Shown: positions 13,201-27,256 of the stretch, piece by piece
How positions within the stretch are numbered: position 1 is the stretch's first letter
How the letters are laid out: every line of letters starts with the position of its first letter
From: Rhea pennata
Taxonomy: Eukaryota; Chordata; Aves; Rheiformes; Rheidae
Length of the DNA: 64,000 nt
Reading direction: 5' to 3'
Assembly: GCF_028389875.1 (NCBI RefSeq)
Contig: NC_084669.1
Span: 28,446,567-28,510,566 of the forward strand
Program-made: the position numbers and the translations under genes
Notes under the pieces: generated by a model
Seen by the model: the letters and a program-made list of their open reading frames with translations, nothing else
What the model was told of the DNA's origin: nothing
Databases searched by the model: none

Positions 13201-16200
13201 ACTCCATCTTGCAGCTTGTATTTGAAATGAATTCCAGAGATGCTCACAAGGCAGTGAGAAGGCGAAGGAGGAATTAAACCATCCAGTCCTATAGCCTTCT
13301 TCTCCATCTGCAGTGAAAAACACTGAGCCATTTCTTTACTTAAACCTTAGTTTGGGGATAATGTTCAATTTTAGGCGTGTGCCAATACGAGAGACTGGGG
13401 ATCTCATTTCAGCAGCCCAGTTCTCTTGGAGAAGATGTGTGGGCTGCATCCCTCCCCTTCCTGCCATCTGCACTGCTGGACAATAACTCTTGGCCACTTT
13501 TGCCTTGTTCTTGCAATAGGCACAAGAAAAGGCTCTGTGCAGCCTTCACCCACCCCAAGAATTATTCCCAAGCTTATTTTTTACTCTGAGACAGATGGCT
13601 GAGGAAAAGTCTGTGTGGAAATATAGCTGGAAGAATGGGCACTGGATAAACAGGTTCATGGAGAGAGATCAGTATTAAAAGCCCCCCAAAAAGCAGAGCA
13701 AGAGAGTAGGGCTGAGTCTGTAAGCTCAAAATGCACTTTGGTCTTGAAAATGAAAGCTGAGAGCCTCCAAATACTGGCAACAGCACTTTTAAGCCAAATA
13801 CCAGGTGTTAGAAAATGACGCACACAAGAAGGTAACCTGAGGCTTCAGGGTAATATTTGCTGTTCTACTCTTCGGTGCACCAGTGTAAGATCTATTTAGC
13901 ATGCTTAAGAAGCAACACACTATTTGTGGTAACACTGGTACTGCAACAGTCAGGAGCACAATTATTTTCCGTAGGTTTTGAAAACTGATTTTTAAAGGTT
14001 AGCACTTAAAATCCACTTCAGCTTTAGATGATTGCCCAAGATAACTGTGGAAATGGACTGACATTGCGAAAGGGGCACGCTGTGTATTCAGCAGGCTGGG
14101 CTCTGTGCAGAGCTGAATCACGGGGAGGCAGCTAAGCCCATGCAAAGTGCCATTGAACCCCAGCACTCATGGGCTGCACCCTCTCTTCACTCCTGAGGTA
14201 TTTCTTCTGTTGTGCAACATGCACACAACTGCAATTGCAAAGTTGGGCCCTGTGGGTAGATGAAGATGCTTCTGAAAGGGCATAGCTGTGAAAGACCAAA
14301 CCTGTGCTGTTCTTACTTTCTGGCTTGAATCCCTGGGACACTCTTGGAAGACGGACAAGCCATGAGGCTGCTTTAAGAACATTTGAAACTCTCCTGTAAA
14401 GGCTGGCTCCAACTCAGCAGCAACACCTGACAAACCAGCATATTGCCTCCTGCCAACCACTGATGATCCGGAGGTGAATCTCTGTCACAGCTCACTCCCT
14501 CTGTGAACTGGGCATGGCAAGTCATCATAGCTTTGATAGAGGCAGTGCTATGGCCTGCCTCCCTCGGATGAATGCAGGCAAGAATATTCAGAGAACGTGC
14601 AAGTATATGACTGGTGACAAATGTGAAGAGCCACCAAAAGCTTCAGAAGAGAGGCTGAAAAAGTCAAAAGAATTGAGAAGATCATTAGCTTGGCAACAGC
14701 TACCACTGTGACAGCATACTTACCTGAAACTATAGGTCTATGCCTTTAGTTAAACTTAACTGTATTTGTGGCACGTGAGCTACACCAGTGTGGTTTAGTT
14801 TGGTGCTTGTTTGGAATCTCATGTCTCTGCTGAAGTGAATGAAAATACAACAATCAATACAAGAAGGTACCTGTAATTGTGCTGCTGTTTATATTCCGAG
14901 AACAGCAGAGAGAGGCCAGCAGACTGTAATAGCTTCCCTAGGCACTGCTGCAGAGATAACGCTGAGCGGAGATAATGGGTATGCAGCTGCATCAAAGATG
15001 CGCATTTTGGGATCTGAGAGAAACTGGAAGGAAGTTCTCATTTGTGCATTTATGGTGGAAAAAGTATGGAGATACACATAGACTATCCTATTGGCATGCA
15101 TACAGTCGTCACTGTTGTGCTTAGCAGAATGGATCTGAAATCTGGAACAGGCCAGGCTGTGGTTCAAATTGCCCTGCTAACAACAGAACAGATGCTCCTT
15201 AGCCAGGCACTAAGCTACTTGGATATGCAAGGCCTGGGGTTTTGTGTGCCAAACACATAAAATGGTTCCTAAAATCAGAGCAGTGAATGCCAAACCAAAA
15301 CACAAGAAAACCAAATCCAGCAGATAGCTGAAATGATTATTAATATTTCTGGAGTTTCTCTTGCCTCACTGAGGAAAATAATTTGTTAAGCTTCAAAACA
15401 ACATATGAAAGTGCTAGAAAGGCTATTATTCCATGAGTGACCTCATGGAATATTTTACTAGTTAAGTATTTGGCATCCATGGTTATTAAATCTATCAGGG
15501 TTATTAAACATTCTCTCTGATTTGTCATGCAAAATCAGTCTGCTGTGCTTTAATAACCTACTAAAGTTTTATTTTGAATTGTACTGGCCTCAAGCAATAT
15601 TCAAGATTTCCCAGTTCTCTCCAGAGGGAATTTGAGGTTCTAGGGCTCTGTTTGTTCCCCTTTGTTTTCTTTCTATTTCTCTGGGTCTTCAGCTGTCCCT
15701 TGTTTTTATCTGCTAGATGAGCTCTAAGGGGTTTTAATCAGCTAGCTAAAAAAAAAGAAAATACACTGCAGAGTGGAAAGAAAAAGTTGGAAATGTTTTG
15801 TAACACAGCTTGCACTAGAGGCTGCAATGGGCTCTGCCTCAGCATAAAGAAAATATCCGTGTCTGTTACCCTAATGCGAGAGCTGCTAGCCCACCTCTTC
15901 CCTTCTCAGTACCTGATTAAAGAACCTCCCGCTGGTTTCTCGGACTTTCTTCCTCTGAGTTTTCTCTTTCCTTACTGTCTTTTATCTTTCTCCTCGGCTG
16001 CTGGTATGCCTAAGGTGGTCTCCAACGGACAGGTGAGTACCCAGTTCCCTCGAAGGTCAACTGAAATTAGAAGATTTGAGAGGTGCTGCTGTTATTTTTT
16101 AGTTACGTATTGCTACCTTATGATCTAGCATTTCCTGAATCATTCTGTTCAGCAAAAGTGTTCTAGTGATTAAAAAAAACATCCAAGAACTAGTCATTGT

Positions 16201-16434
16201 TTTGTTCTGTTTCCTGTGGCTACTTTCCTGAAATATTCAAAGTAACAAACAAGGAAGACATGCTATCTGATGTAGCAGAGCTATTTAAAATGCCATAGTT
16301 TCAGCTGCTTGAATTTCAGTTATGTTGCAGCAGTCTTCTAATCCTCACAAATGAATGAAAACATATGGTATTTAGGTTCATTGTGTTAATCTTTCTGATC
16401 TGAGGTATTAATTTTCACATGTCTTTTGCAAGAG
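10263..16434. other. Non-coding interval between two CR1 copies
   Basis: No recognisable coding exon is present. Two spots resemble exon ends. A GC-richer patch at about 12550-12788 is followed by a consensus-like donor (gtaagt at 12790). A second donor, gtgagt, follows position 16032, directly after a short open stretch that could encode MPKVVSNGQ. Neither has a partner exon I can identify. An 11-bp perfect inverted repeat lies at 15427-15452. Confidence 0.5.
15427..15452. repeat. Perfect 11-bp inverted repeat, 4-nt loop
   Basis: The arms tattccatgag (15427-15437) and ctcatggaata (15442-15452) are exact reverse complements separated by tgac. The structure could form a small hairpin. It is not followed by a T-run and sits in non-coding DNA, so no function is assigned. 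Confidence 0.8.
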
Positions 16435-16885
16435 AGACATGGAGCTACTGGAGAGAGTCCAGCGTAGGGCTACGAAGATGATCAGAGGGCTGGAGCACCT
16501 GCCCTATGAGGAACGGCTGCGAGAGCTGGGCCTCCTCAGCCTGGGGAAGAGGAGATCAAGAGGGGATTTTATGTCTACAAAAACCTTAAGGGAAGGTGTC
16601 AAGGATGAGGCCAGACTCTTTTAAGTGTTGCCAGGTGACAGGACCAGAGGCAACGGGCACAAACTGAGATACAGGCAGCTCCACTCCTGTGAGAGTGACG
16701 GAGCACTGGGACGGGCTGCCCAGAGAGGTTGTGGAGGCTCCTTCTCTGGAGATCTTCAAAACCCACTTGGACACAATCCTGTGCAACCTGCTGTAGGTGA
16801 CCCTGCTTGAGCAGGGGGGTTGGACTAGACAGTCTCCAGAAGTCGCTGCCAACCTCAGCCATTCTGTGACTCTGTGATTTTATTA
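16435..16885 (+). mobile_element. CR1 LINE fragment reaching the 3' end
   Basis: This fragment has consensus-like CR1 3' sequence. It opens with 'ggagagagtccagcgtaggg', then 'gaggaacggctgcgagagct', 'cagcctggggaagaggag', 'gtgacaggaccagaggcaac', the block 'actgggacgggctgcccaga' and 'ggttggactagacagtctcc'. It ends with the short terminal repeat-like motif (attctgtgactctgtgatt) that is typical of CR1 3' termini. It is better preserved than the copy at 9.75 kb. Orientation is sense to the + strand. The copy is 5' truncated and carries no usable ORF. Confidence 0.92.
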
Positions 16886-18398
16886 AAAGAACAGAAGACC
16901 TCAGTATAGCCCAGACTGGAACAGTAATGGCAGTAACAGGAGTGCAGTTGTAGCAATGATGATCTAAGGATATAGGTATAGCTAATGTTTATGGGAGAGG
17001 TGCTACTTTTTATTAGGGTACCAGGCATAAGCCCTAAGCTTGCATTTTGGGCAGGGAGAATTTCTTTGTTTAAATATTGCCCTATTTACTATGTCAAGAT
17101 GATAAAAATATGAGTCCTTTTTCTTAATGAAAATGTACACTAAAGCAATACCTGGATTGCAAACAAAGCTACTTTGGTTTGAAATAAGCCATACCTGTCC
17201 TGAGGGAATTTTCACACTTTTAACTTATTTACTTACCTGTGTGCTCACTATGAAATAAACTTTTTTCAAATTACATTATCTATATTATCTCTGTTAAGAG
17301 ATGAGTAGCTTTGGTTCAATATTACTATTAGCCATAAAGGAAAATACAAATAATTTCAACAAGTCGTGTATTTTCATTAAGAGTTTGGCTTGCAAAGTCT
17401 TTCAGAGAACTCAGTGAGGGAGTTGGCTTGTAATTGAAGAGTATAAGCATCATCCCTTTCAGAATATCGATAACTTTTTGAGGCTTTTTGAAAACTTAAT
17501 TACTAGCAAAATTACAGCAATACCCCACTTAGCTAGTGTGAAGCTCCCAGAGATTTACACTCAGAAGCTGCAGATACTTTGTGGTAACTGAAAAGAACAA
17601 AAGGCCGTAATATCTGCCTAGTACCTCAAAGATCTAAAGTTTACCTCTAGATGCGTGCACTAATTAGAATCTAAAATATGCCATTACAGAAGAAACAGAC
17701 TCAGCATAATAAATACTATATGTTTCAACCACATAATTAGCTAAAGCATACAGAATTTTGGTGTTCAATCTGCTGAAATTTTCTGTGCAAAATGAAAATC
17801 TGTAATACCTATTTTGTCTTAATTTTCAGCTTATGACAGCAATAACAATCGTAATATGTGGCATTTCCTGGGAATTCATTACCAGTCCAGGTCCCTACAG
17901 TAAGATGCAAAGCAGCTTCATTTTATTGTGACCATCAGACCTGAACAGCAGCTTGGTGAGTTTATTATTTTGCCATATAACTCTATTTTGTGCCATGTGT
18001 TTTCAATAATGAGTTTTTCCCAAGGACTTTGAATTTCAATCACAGATAAAATAAATGCTGACAATGCTTTTGGATATATATGTTGTAACACTTATCAGTG
18101 AGACATTAGATGGGCCATTTCCCAGCAATAATAACATAATAGCAACTTAGAAGGGTTTTTTGCTATCTCCAGGCTAGATTATCTTTATTTTAAATTGATG
18201 ACAAAGGCCAGGTGGCTGTCTATAAGGGCAAGATATGAATTACGAGTATGCGTTTCCAAGGTAATTTTGGCCAGTGGCTGTTCAAGCATAAATTGCTTCC
18301 TATCACCACTTTTAATAGGAGGATGCTGTATAGTTCATCTCCATGGGAACTACAACACAGCAGGATACCTCTGTAGTTACTCTTTGCACTATTTCTAG

Positions 18399-18440
18399 TA
18401 AAATAAATAAATAAATAAATGAAAATAAAATAAAAAAAAC
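18399..18440. repeat. (AAAT)n-rich microsatellite
   Basis: Tandem aaat units (about five clean copies) are followed by a degenerate A-rich continuation. Confidence 0.85.
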
Positions 18441-18861
18441 ACTATTTACCCCATTATGACACTACTAATTGACATTATAATGGGTATTTTTGTTGTGCTA
18501 TTGAATAAGGTTGAGCAACTACCCCCATACTGCTGTGCAGTATTCCCATTCTGGGGCTACATGCCTAGCAAGAAAGACAGGGGGAATTTAAAAGTAGATA
18601 ATACGGCCTACAGGATAGAAAACTGAGCTGATTCTTTGGGGGCTACTAGCTTCCTCAATGATCCTAGGAAAGCACCTCTCTAAGCTTTCATTTCCCTAGC
18701 TGTGAAACTAAGATATAGATACATTTTGAGATTAATTAGTTAAAAAGAGATCAAAATCCATAGGTTGTGAAGTTAGAATTAGATTGTTTCTGGATTTCTG
18801 TTTCTTTCTAAAAGGACAAGACAAAAGCTGAATATGCTTCCCTCTTCCTCCCCTCCCCTCC

Positions 18862-18891
18862 AAAAAAAAAAAAAAAAAAAGAGAGAGAGAG
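18862..18891. repeat. Poly-A followed by (GA)n
   Basis: A run of A residues passes directly into six GA units, preceded by a pyrimidine-rich ccctcccctcc block. Confidence 0.85.
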
Positions 18892-19739
18892 TATGTGGAA
18901 AGGGAGAGGGGGAAGGTGCCTGTCCACCTGTCCTGCCAATCTTTGATGACACTGTTTTGTCATACTAACTGCAAAAGCTGAACCAAGTGATCACAGATAG
19001 GGAAGCTGAGGCTGTGGCACGAAGGTGGGCAATGGCATCGTGTCAGGCTCTTTGCCTAGTCTATGTGCAGGACTTCAGGTTTAACCATAAGGAGCTGTTA
19101 CTTCATTATTCTTCAGCTGTGAAATCTCCTGGCGGGGGGGGAGGGGAAGTTGCTACTGTTTAGGTATGTGCTCCTTATAATATTTAATCACCTAAGTGTT
19201 AATGATTGAGATTTTGTATGTATTGATAAGTTTCTAGAAATAATTTTTCAGAAAGTCAGGAATAAAAATCAGTTTGGTATCCAAACACTTTTCTAACTGG
19301 ACCACATCTCCGGGGGAGCTCAAAATGTGAATGTTTATGCTGGAAAGACAAAGAGCAAAAGCACTGACAACACATCTTGAAAAACAACCCACTGCTTTCC
19401 CCATTACATTTCCTTTCTCCTATTTTTTTAAAATCCTCGATAATAACGTAACACTAGAAATATTTGAAAAGTTCTATTTAATGAATTTTGTTCTATGAAA
19501 TATTTAATTTACAAAATGCATCTCACCTGCCTCGAACTGCGGGGAAGAGCTCAGAATGAAAGTCAACCTTGCCATGCTAAGGAATTGCAGCAGCTATGAT
19601 CTGTAGTAGGGCAGGTTACTTTAGAAGCTCTGTAAGAAGACTAGGTTTTGAAACCTGCCATGTTATGCCAGAGCAGAGAGAGTGAAGGCAAGAAGAGCTT
19701 GCTGCTGTTTTTACGTGCTGTACTTGATTTCCTTTCTCT

Positions 19740-19742
<3 letters not shown>

Positions 19743-19775
<33 letters not shown>

Positions 19776-19780
19776 TTTTT
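19743..19780. repeat. Long poly-T tract
   Basis: This is a run of over 30 T with a single A interruption near its end, in non-coding DNA. Confidence 0.9.
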
Positions 19781-21271
19781 AAGGCATAGAAAAAAGAGTT
19801 TGGTTAAAGTGACTTGTCTGGCAACATGCTTACCATTTTCATGTAATCAAAGAGATCGCTCTGCAGCTTTACCCTTTTAGTCCAGACACTGAATGCAGGA
19901 GCGTTTGTGGTAGGTCTTTGTTAAACAGTTCTAGGCCAGAAGCAATATCAGAAAGGTCTCATATTTCAGGAGGAGCTGAAAAAAAAGGAGCAAATGCCAC
20001 TTATCCGGTTGAACAGCAGGACTATATTTTCTAAATTCATTTTAATTGCACCTTGGACCTAGGCCAGTAAGTGGTCAATGAGGTTTCAGGATTTTTCATG
20101 CTGGTGATGATGGAGCTTAACGTATCTTTTGCTCTGAACACTGTATTTAATTACTGATGGGGAAAGCTGAGCAGAAATTGAAGCAAAGTCACTGTTCACA
20201 TTCCCTTCTGTTTTCTTTCAGACTGTCTTTGACAGGCCTTCCTTATATCTCACATTCTTTCTGATATGTATGTCCTACAGTCTGGCTGCAGGAGGCTGCA
20301 AAAAGGATGTATGTGAGGTTGCAGTGAGCATGTATTCAACATTCAAATACTATATTCCAAAACATAAGTCTGTACCTACTATGGACCAAACTTGAGTTTT
20401 TTCCTCTCCTCTGCTTTTTCCTCAGGGAAATTCCTGTTGATGCCTATAGGAACTTGTCCAATTATAAGTTCTCAGGATCAAGATTGCTGTCCAAAGAGTG
20501 GGGCTCCTCTCCAACTTTAGCTAATGCCTTGTTGGTAGGGACCTGAGCTCTGGTACTGACAGAGCTCAGCCTCATTGCCCTTGGTTCTTCATGATTTAGC
20601 TTTTTTGATCATCTCTTAGTCTTGCACCTGGCTTCTTTGTACCTCAATGTCTACCATGTCAAATATGGTATCTAATATGGATTGAAATAAGAGGAATGCC
20701 ATTCTCTCATTATTCTTAAATATTCTTTAACAATTCTGTTCAGTTGCAGTAGCTAAAAAGCTGTAACTTCTTACCCATCTTGTCTACTGCAGGTGTAAAC
20801 TCAGTCTGTATTATTCAAGTTCTGCATTGACAGGAGCCTTTAGATATGTTCCTTCTGGAGACACAGGTAGTGTTAACTGTCACCTCCTGTGTCACAGACT
20901 AAGAAATAACCTCTAATGAATCTGCAGTCTGCCTCTCCCTTAAGCCATTCCTCCTTTTTTCAGTTGTTCAGCCCAATTACTGTAACTTACTGAGACAATA
21001 AGTTTCTCAGGTCCTGTAGTATGCCACTATGTGAATCCATGGTGTAAATCAATTACTTCAAGCACACAAGAAAAAAGGAAATAGATATATTCTGAAAAAA
21101 AGGGCAAGTAGTTCTTCTGTTAGAATAGTTTTAAGGTTACATATTTTTGACAGGACAAGACCATGCCTGCTTCTTTCACAAAAGCTGTGAAAGACCTTGC
21201 CCTCCTTTTCTTGAGGAGTATAATTGGAATTTGCCTTTCCTGGAGCAGAAAATAGGAACAGAAAAGGACCG

Positions 21272-21298
<27 letters not shown>
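21272..21298. repeat. Poly-T tract
   Basis: This is an uninterrupted run of T residues. It creates spurious poly-Phe or poly-Lys reading frames on both strands. Confidence 0.9.
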
Positions 21299-21302
<4 letters not shown>

Positions 21303-24300
21303 GAGTTGCTTAGAGGCGTCCTCTTCTTTTTTTCTCTTAAGCTTAAGTTTTCTGTTCTTTGCAAGTGCAATGTTATGCAAGGGTGGTTCAGTACGGGCTA
21401 GTGAAACCAGCTCTTAAAACTGGTTCCTCTGAGCTCCGTTCCCTGTCACTGCTGTCCTCTCTTTGGGAGTCTCATCACCAGTGTTCAGCAGTTCCTTCTC
21501 CTTCTCCATGCACCTGTTCACACTTGGACTTAGATGTCTCTGCCCTGGGATCCATCCTCCAAACTGACAATGTATTAGTAAGCTGACAGCAACTCACTGG
21601 CACGGTGTTTGTTCATAAACATAAATATAGCTCAGTAGCCACTACATTCTCCCTGTTAAATGGTTATCCTAAAGTTAAAGTGGTATGAGTCTAGAGTAGA
21701 TGTAGCAAGAATACATATTTTAAGCCCTGCCCATAGTATAATTTGCATTTTTTCATTATTAACAGCATAAATAATGAACTGTCATCCCCACTTCTTTCAC
21801 TCTATCAATGCACTTTAACTAGTATAAAAGTGATTTGATTAGTATTTCTTATTTCCTAAAGGCGGAGAGACTGTTTACCTGCCCACGTGTTTTATTCTGA
21901 TTTCTTTCAATAAAATTAACAAAGCTGTGGGGAAGAGGGAGCACTCACCCATTCATCTGCTTCACTACTTAATAAGAGACGAAGTTTAGTTCCCTGTATT
22001 TCAGACAAAGGCTTAAGCTGATGCTAATGAGTCTTTTTTAGACTGGCTATAGGCCCCTAAATCTGGACTGTTTTAATGTCAGTAGCAATAGAACAGTGAG
22101 GTTACAGTGGAAATATTAGGCAAATATTGGAAATTACTGTCATTTTGAACAGGCGAACATGGAGAATCCAACCCCACCTGCTTACCATGCAAATGCTGTG
22201 TCAAGGACAAACTAAGATAGCTGGTATCAGGAACTTGCAGCAGTGACACATTGAAGATTAATGTCTCACAGAATGTGACTAAACTAGTGCGGCTATGTAG
22301 CACTCTTTTACGTGAAAAAACACTATATAGCTTTATGCAGATTGGGCTATGATAAAGTTGCTAGTAATCAGCTCTTTCAAAACAGTGAGCTGAAGAAAAT
22401 GGAGAGCTCAGCTGGTTTTCAGGAAATTAGAGATTTGAAGGCAATATAAAAGAAATTGATTCTGGTTTTGAAACCGCCTTGGCAGTTATTTGGTATTCAA
22501 ACTACTTTTCCGAGGGCAGCCTGCACAGCAGCTGTTTAAAGAAGCAGTCTTTCTGGGTACACCGAGTCTTTGGAAACCAGATTCCATTTTCCCCAAATTC
22601 TCCTTTGTTCCTAGCTGAGGCTGGTTGGGGTTTGGGTTTGGTTTAATGCCAGTGACAAAACAGCCTAATTCATGCTTTCTAGGTCATCAGAAGGAATCTT
22701 AAAGGTCTACTTAATGGCCTTCCCACAGAAAGCAGGGTCTAGGTCCTGATGAAACACGGAAGTGCCCTGGATGGTTTCTGATGGTGCTGCCCCTCCCTAC
22801 AGGTCTTCAGGCATTACCACAAGGAGCCTGCCTATAAATTTCAGAACATTGAGCCTCAGAGCTATTTAAGTGATGCCAGCTTGCAGAAAAAATATTTGCT
22901 TTCTTTCTTCCTCACTCTTTAGTGTATTTGTTTTCCTTAAATCTCTGCCACTTCACAAAGGAAAGTAAATCTAATGAATAAGTAATCTCTGATGTTGGAC
23001 CATGTTTTAGATCTCTTATCAGCTTCTATTCTTTAAGTATAATCTGACTCAAAGTAGAAAAATTGTACAGAAATATATGTTTCTTTGAAGGTTTGGGAAA
23101 AGATAATAATTTATAAAGCTTATAAACACATCTTAAGCCATTATGGACCATGTTTTCCTCATGCTACACTTCCCTGACTGGACAGAGAGATGTAGCTAGT
23201 GGAGTTTTTGTGATTTGCCTGCTTAATGTTTGCAATACTTACGTAATCTTTTTGAAGTATAAACTGTGTTAGATGAAAGAAATAGTACTAGTTTACAAAG
23301 ACTTATAAAGTTGTTTGCACATTAAAGTTGCATGTATATGCATGAATTTGTATATAAAAAAGATATAACAAAGTAATATTAACCATTACAATTATCACAG
23401 ACTTGCCTAGAAACTGGATCTATAGGAGATCCTGTTCTGATAAGCTGAATTCATAAAAACTTGGACTACTAATCACTTAAAGTACTCCTTCCTGAAATCT
23501 AGATTCATTAAGTTCATCTTGAGATGGCAGAAACTTCTCAGAGCTATAGACAACCTGGAGCTCTGCTGCCATTCAGAAACAGAATTACCTGTGTATTGAT
23601 TATGCCGAATTGTTTGGTGTCTGTGCTATTCCTAAGACACTGCAGGATTCAGAATCAAGGTAGGGTACCTGCAGGGTACTATCTAATTCACATTTTACAT
23701 ACATAACACCAGTTCTTTTCATCTACCTCCTCTGGACTGTAGAAGTAGATGTTTCAGCTGATGTGATTAGAGGTTTTATAAAATGACTTAACCTGCATTA
23801 AAATCCTTGTTGCACGTCAGATAGAGGAATGATTTCAATCTGGATCTTTTATAACAATTGTTAGAGCTAGTCATTTGGTTAAAAGGACACTGATATCTTC
23901 TCAATTTGCTTACCTTGTTTTTTGTGATAAAGGATTGACCAGGCTGGGCACTTTTAACTCCAGCAGGAGGCTCACAGAGAAGTTTCACTTCTTTGTGAAT
24001 GGAAATGGAGTTGAAGTGACTGGTTTTCTTCTAAAGGGGATCCTAAACATACCTCTTTCTTTGGCAACTTCTCTTAGCTAGATCAGCCACTTGATTTTAA
24101 TTTGTTGAACTAGGAGCCCAAAGATGTTAACTTGAAGCTGTGAATTCTGCTAGATAGAAAGAAACCGTGTAGTTACAGGTTACAACACAAATTTATGTAG
24201 TTTCAGTCAAATGCAAATGAACAGTATCTCTAAAATGACCACAGTGTAAATTGGCCAAAATAAACAAAAACTGTGAAGTAGAAGCAGCGGTATTTCTACC

Positions 24301-25095
24301 TTGGAGGTGAGGGACTGATAATGCTGACTTGCCGAAGCTCACAAAGCAAACCTAGGCTAGAATCAAACCTGAATGTCCTTATAGCAGATGGCACCGGAAC
24401 CAGAACGGAATTAGCCACCTCCTCCCAGTCTTTATCACTGGGAAATCAGAGGACCAAAGCATACAGCAGTCTTCTTTTTTCACTTGAAAACATTGTCCCT
24501 TTGAGGATTTTGTAAATATATCCAGATTTTCCTGGGATTCATCTCTGAGCAAGTGAGCACTATGCACAAAAGAGACCAGACACTCACAAAAGCACCAGGC
24601 ATACATACAGCTCTTCTTCTGGGAAACCATGGTAAGATAAGGCAACTAGGCCAGCCATAGAGATGGGAAGGAAAGTTTACAATTCTGATCATCAGCTTAG
24701 ACTTTATCCAGAAGACAACAGGGCTTTCCCTAATTTACAAGAGCACCTTTCCTTCTATGAAATCTGCCAGTGAGCACATATTGTTTTTGCTCTTTTAAAA
24801 CAAGAAAAATCTAGTTATAATATCAACTAGATTTATTGAAAGTGTCTTTAAAATTCTGCATCTTTTGTATGAGTATATAAACCTGGAGTTATATGTTCTA
24901 TTCAAGATTGTTTTTTCTCCATTAAGAACATAAATTTGGCTTTCTGTTCTTATAAAAGAAAAAAGAATTGTCTCAGCCCTTAATATTGTTCTCAGTATTT
25001 GCATAACAAGTGTGTAAACAAATCAAATAGGGCTCATTCCTGCCCTACTTATCCAGTCTCCACTTTAGCACAGTGGCATTTAACAAGTAGCACAC

Positions 25096-25149
25096 TATAT
25101 AAAGAGGATTTCTGAGAACTTCTCTTTCATTTCACTTTGAAGCCAAAAG
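25096..25149 (+). promoter_or_regulatory. SFTPA1: TATA box and non-coding exon 1 of the SP-A-like gene
   Basis: TATATAAA lies at 25096-25103. A start site about 30 bases downstream (near 25127) would give a short untranslated first exon that ends at 25149 in ...ccaaaag, followed by a consensus donor gtaagt. The first coding exon begins 2.1 kb further on, at 27242, after the acceptor ttttttacag. The same layout, with the same ten bases gtaagttgaa at the donor, is found in front of the lung-lectin gene, which supports the call. The exact start site is inferred, not seen. Confidence 0.75.
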
Positions 25150-25508
25150 GTAAGTTGAATTTACTTTTTATAAATAATGAGGAACTTCAGCTAGATGGCA
25201 AACCTGTTCCTTTTCATTTCTGTGGTCATATTTAAATTTTTTAATTACATTTTCTTTTATTACTGCTTTTTTACTTTGTTTATATTAACAATTTTACTAG
25301 ATGAAGAGATGCCTGAAGCACACCAGATTGCAATGGCTGATGAAGGTCATTAAAACTGGATTAAAACTGAAGAGTTGTTTTTCCATCTTACTATATGACT
25401 GATCAGGATTCTGACTCTTCATCATGATTCAATTATGAGCTGAATGCAGTAGTCATTCAAATGTAATTCACCGAATGATCAGCATCAGAGGAAGAGTACC
25501 TGATGTAA

Positions 25509-25548
25509 TTGCATTTCCTTATCTCAGGTTGCATTTCCTTATCTCAGG
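25509..25548. repeat. Exact 20-bp tandem duplication in intron 1
   Basis: The unit ttgcatttccttatctcagg occurs twice head to tail (25509-25528 and 25529-25548). Each unit ends in ctcag|g after a pyrimidine-rich run, so each resembles a splice acceptor, but no exon follows. Confidence 0.9.
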
Positions 25549-27256
25549 GACACAAGTATTCCTAGCCACCTAAAGTAGGTTTCTGTTGGAGACTTTAGTA
25601 GTCTGTGGTCTGGAGTCAGTGGCCAGCGTTCTCAGATGCTTCAGATTCAACACACGAAACTCCATGATGCATTCCATACAACATGCGTGTTCTGAGGTGG
25701 TTTTTATGTTCTCGTAAAAGTGAACGTTCCTGACAGCAGGGACAGAAATCGCTACTGCTTAAACAGATTCTATACGCAGCTCAATGCTGAAATTTATGGC
25801 ATAATTGAATAGTTTCATGTTCAAGAGTATGTTCTGCTGAGTTCATTTCAGTGAGACATTCCTCCATAGAAACACAAGTAAACTTTGCCCTTACAAGTAG
25901 TCAGTTTTGAGGCAGATTTAGAATGAAGCTAAAAGCCTTCTACAATAAAGTCAGTCTGGAATATGAAACCACACTTCAATTTTTAAAGCACTGTCCAGTG
26001 CGAATGCATCCATGTAATAAATGGTGCTAATTATAAATAGATGCTTAGATTCTGCTTGTCTTATACACTTTGAAACAAATTTCTTGTATGTATTGGTGAA
26101 CACTCAGCTGTTAATGATCTTGCAGCATTCAAGCTAACCTACATTTTATCCTAAACTTCAAGTGGAGCTGGATTTAGAACATTTTATGTGTCAGTAAAGG
26201 TGATCTTATTGATTCTGGATTTTATAAAGGTAGTTTTAAAAGTTAGTATAGTGCATGGTCATCTCTAATTCAGGCTAAAAGAAAGTCTTGCATATTAAGT
26301 CATATACTTCGTATGATGGTCAACCCATTAAAGTGAGATACTCATTCTGGCATCTTGAACCTATCTTTCTTGGGTTTTTTTAGATAAATAATGCTAATAA
26401 CTGGATACCTCCATGCACAGTGTCTTATAATCAGTTCAAGTTTTATAACCACACAGCTTTAGCCAATGCTGCATACTCACTAGTTCCATTGTGAACCCAT
26501 GATCTCCACCTTGAGTGCTTTTTACTCACGGTATCTTGGCACCAAGGACATAATCTAACTTAATACTATACCTGAAAGGCTAAAATAAAATGAATAAGCC
26601 TCTTGCCATTCAGTAAAAATGCTTTTTTTCTACAAGACTAACTATGCTTTCAAGCTTGTGGGATTTTGTTCAAAACAAGATAGGAATGTCAATTAATCTA
26701 TAAAATTTTGCCCGCTATCAGTCTACTTATTTAAAATAAATGTGCTTAAATGGTAGTGCATTTAAAGAGGTTGCTAACCAGCTCCATACCATCACAACAA
26801 CTGCTGTAAGAGATTGTGCCTTTTAGGCTGGTGACATATATGTCTGTGTTTCATTGAGTGATTATAGCCCTTAAAGTCATGTAATGGCTTAAGCTTGATC
26901 ACTTTTACACCTGAGTCCATTTCTCAAGGATTAAACCAACAAATAGCGATAGCATAAAGATGATTTATCTCCACTGCACCCACATGTGTAGTTGTCAGTC
27001 TGAAACAAGTATACCAATCTGTTTTAGCCTGAAAACTTTTTTATGTATCAGCTGTGAAACAATGGCAAAAACAAAACTGGAAATCTCTTATATCTGAACT
27101 ATAGACTTAATTTGGACAAGGAAAGAATGTAATTTCAAAAAGGGAAGAACGGGGGAAAAAAAGTGTTCAGTTATATCAGCCAATACTTACATTTCCTAGG
27201 GAATTGTTTCCTGACAGATATGTGGAATTTGTTTTTTACAGTTGACCTGAACAATC

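Larger units (their letters stand above)
16886..25050. other. Non-coding interval upstream of the SP-A-like gene
   Basis: No gene is recognised. Low-complexity tracts present are an AAAT-rich stretch (18399-18440), poly-A followed by GA repeats (18862-18891), a long T tract (19743-19780) and a T tract (21272-21298). The open frames over the T tracts are artefacts of composition. The stretch ends at the proximal promoter of the collectin gene. Confidence 0.55.
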
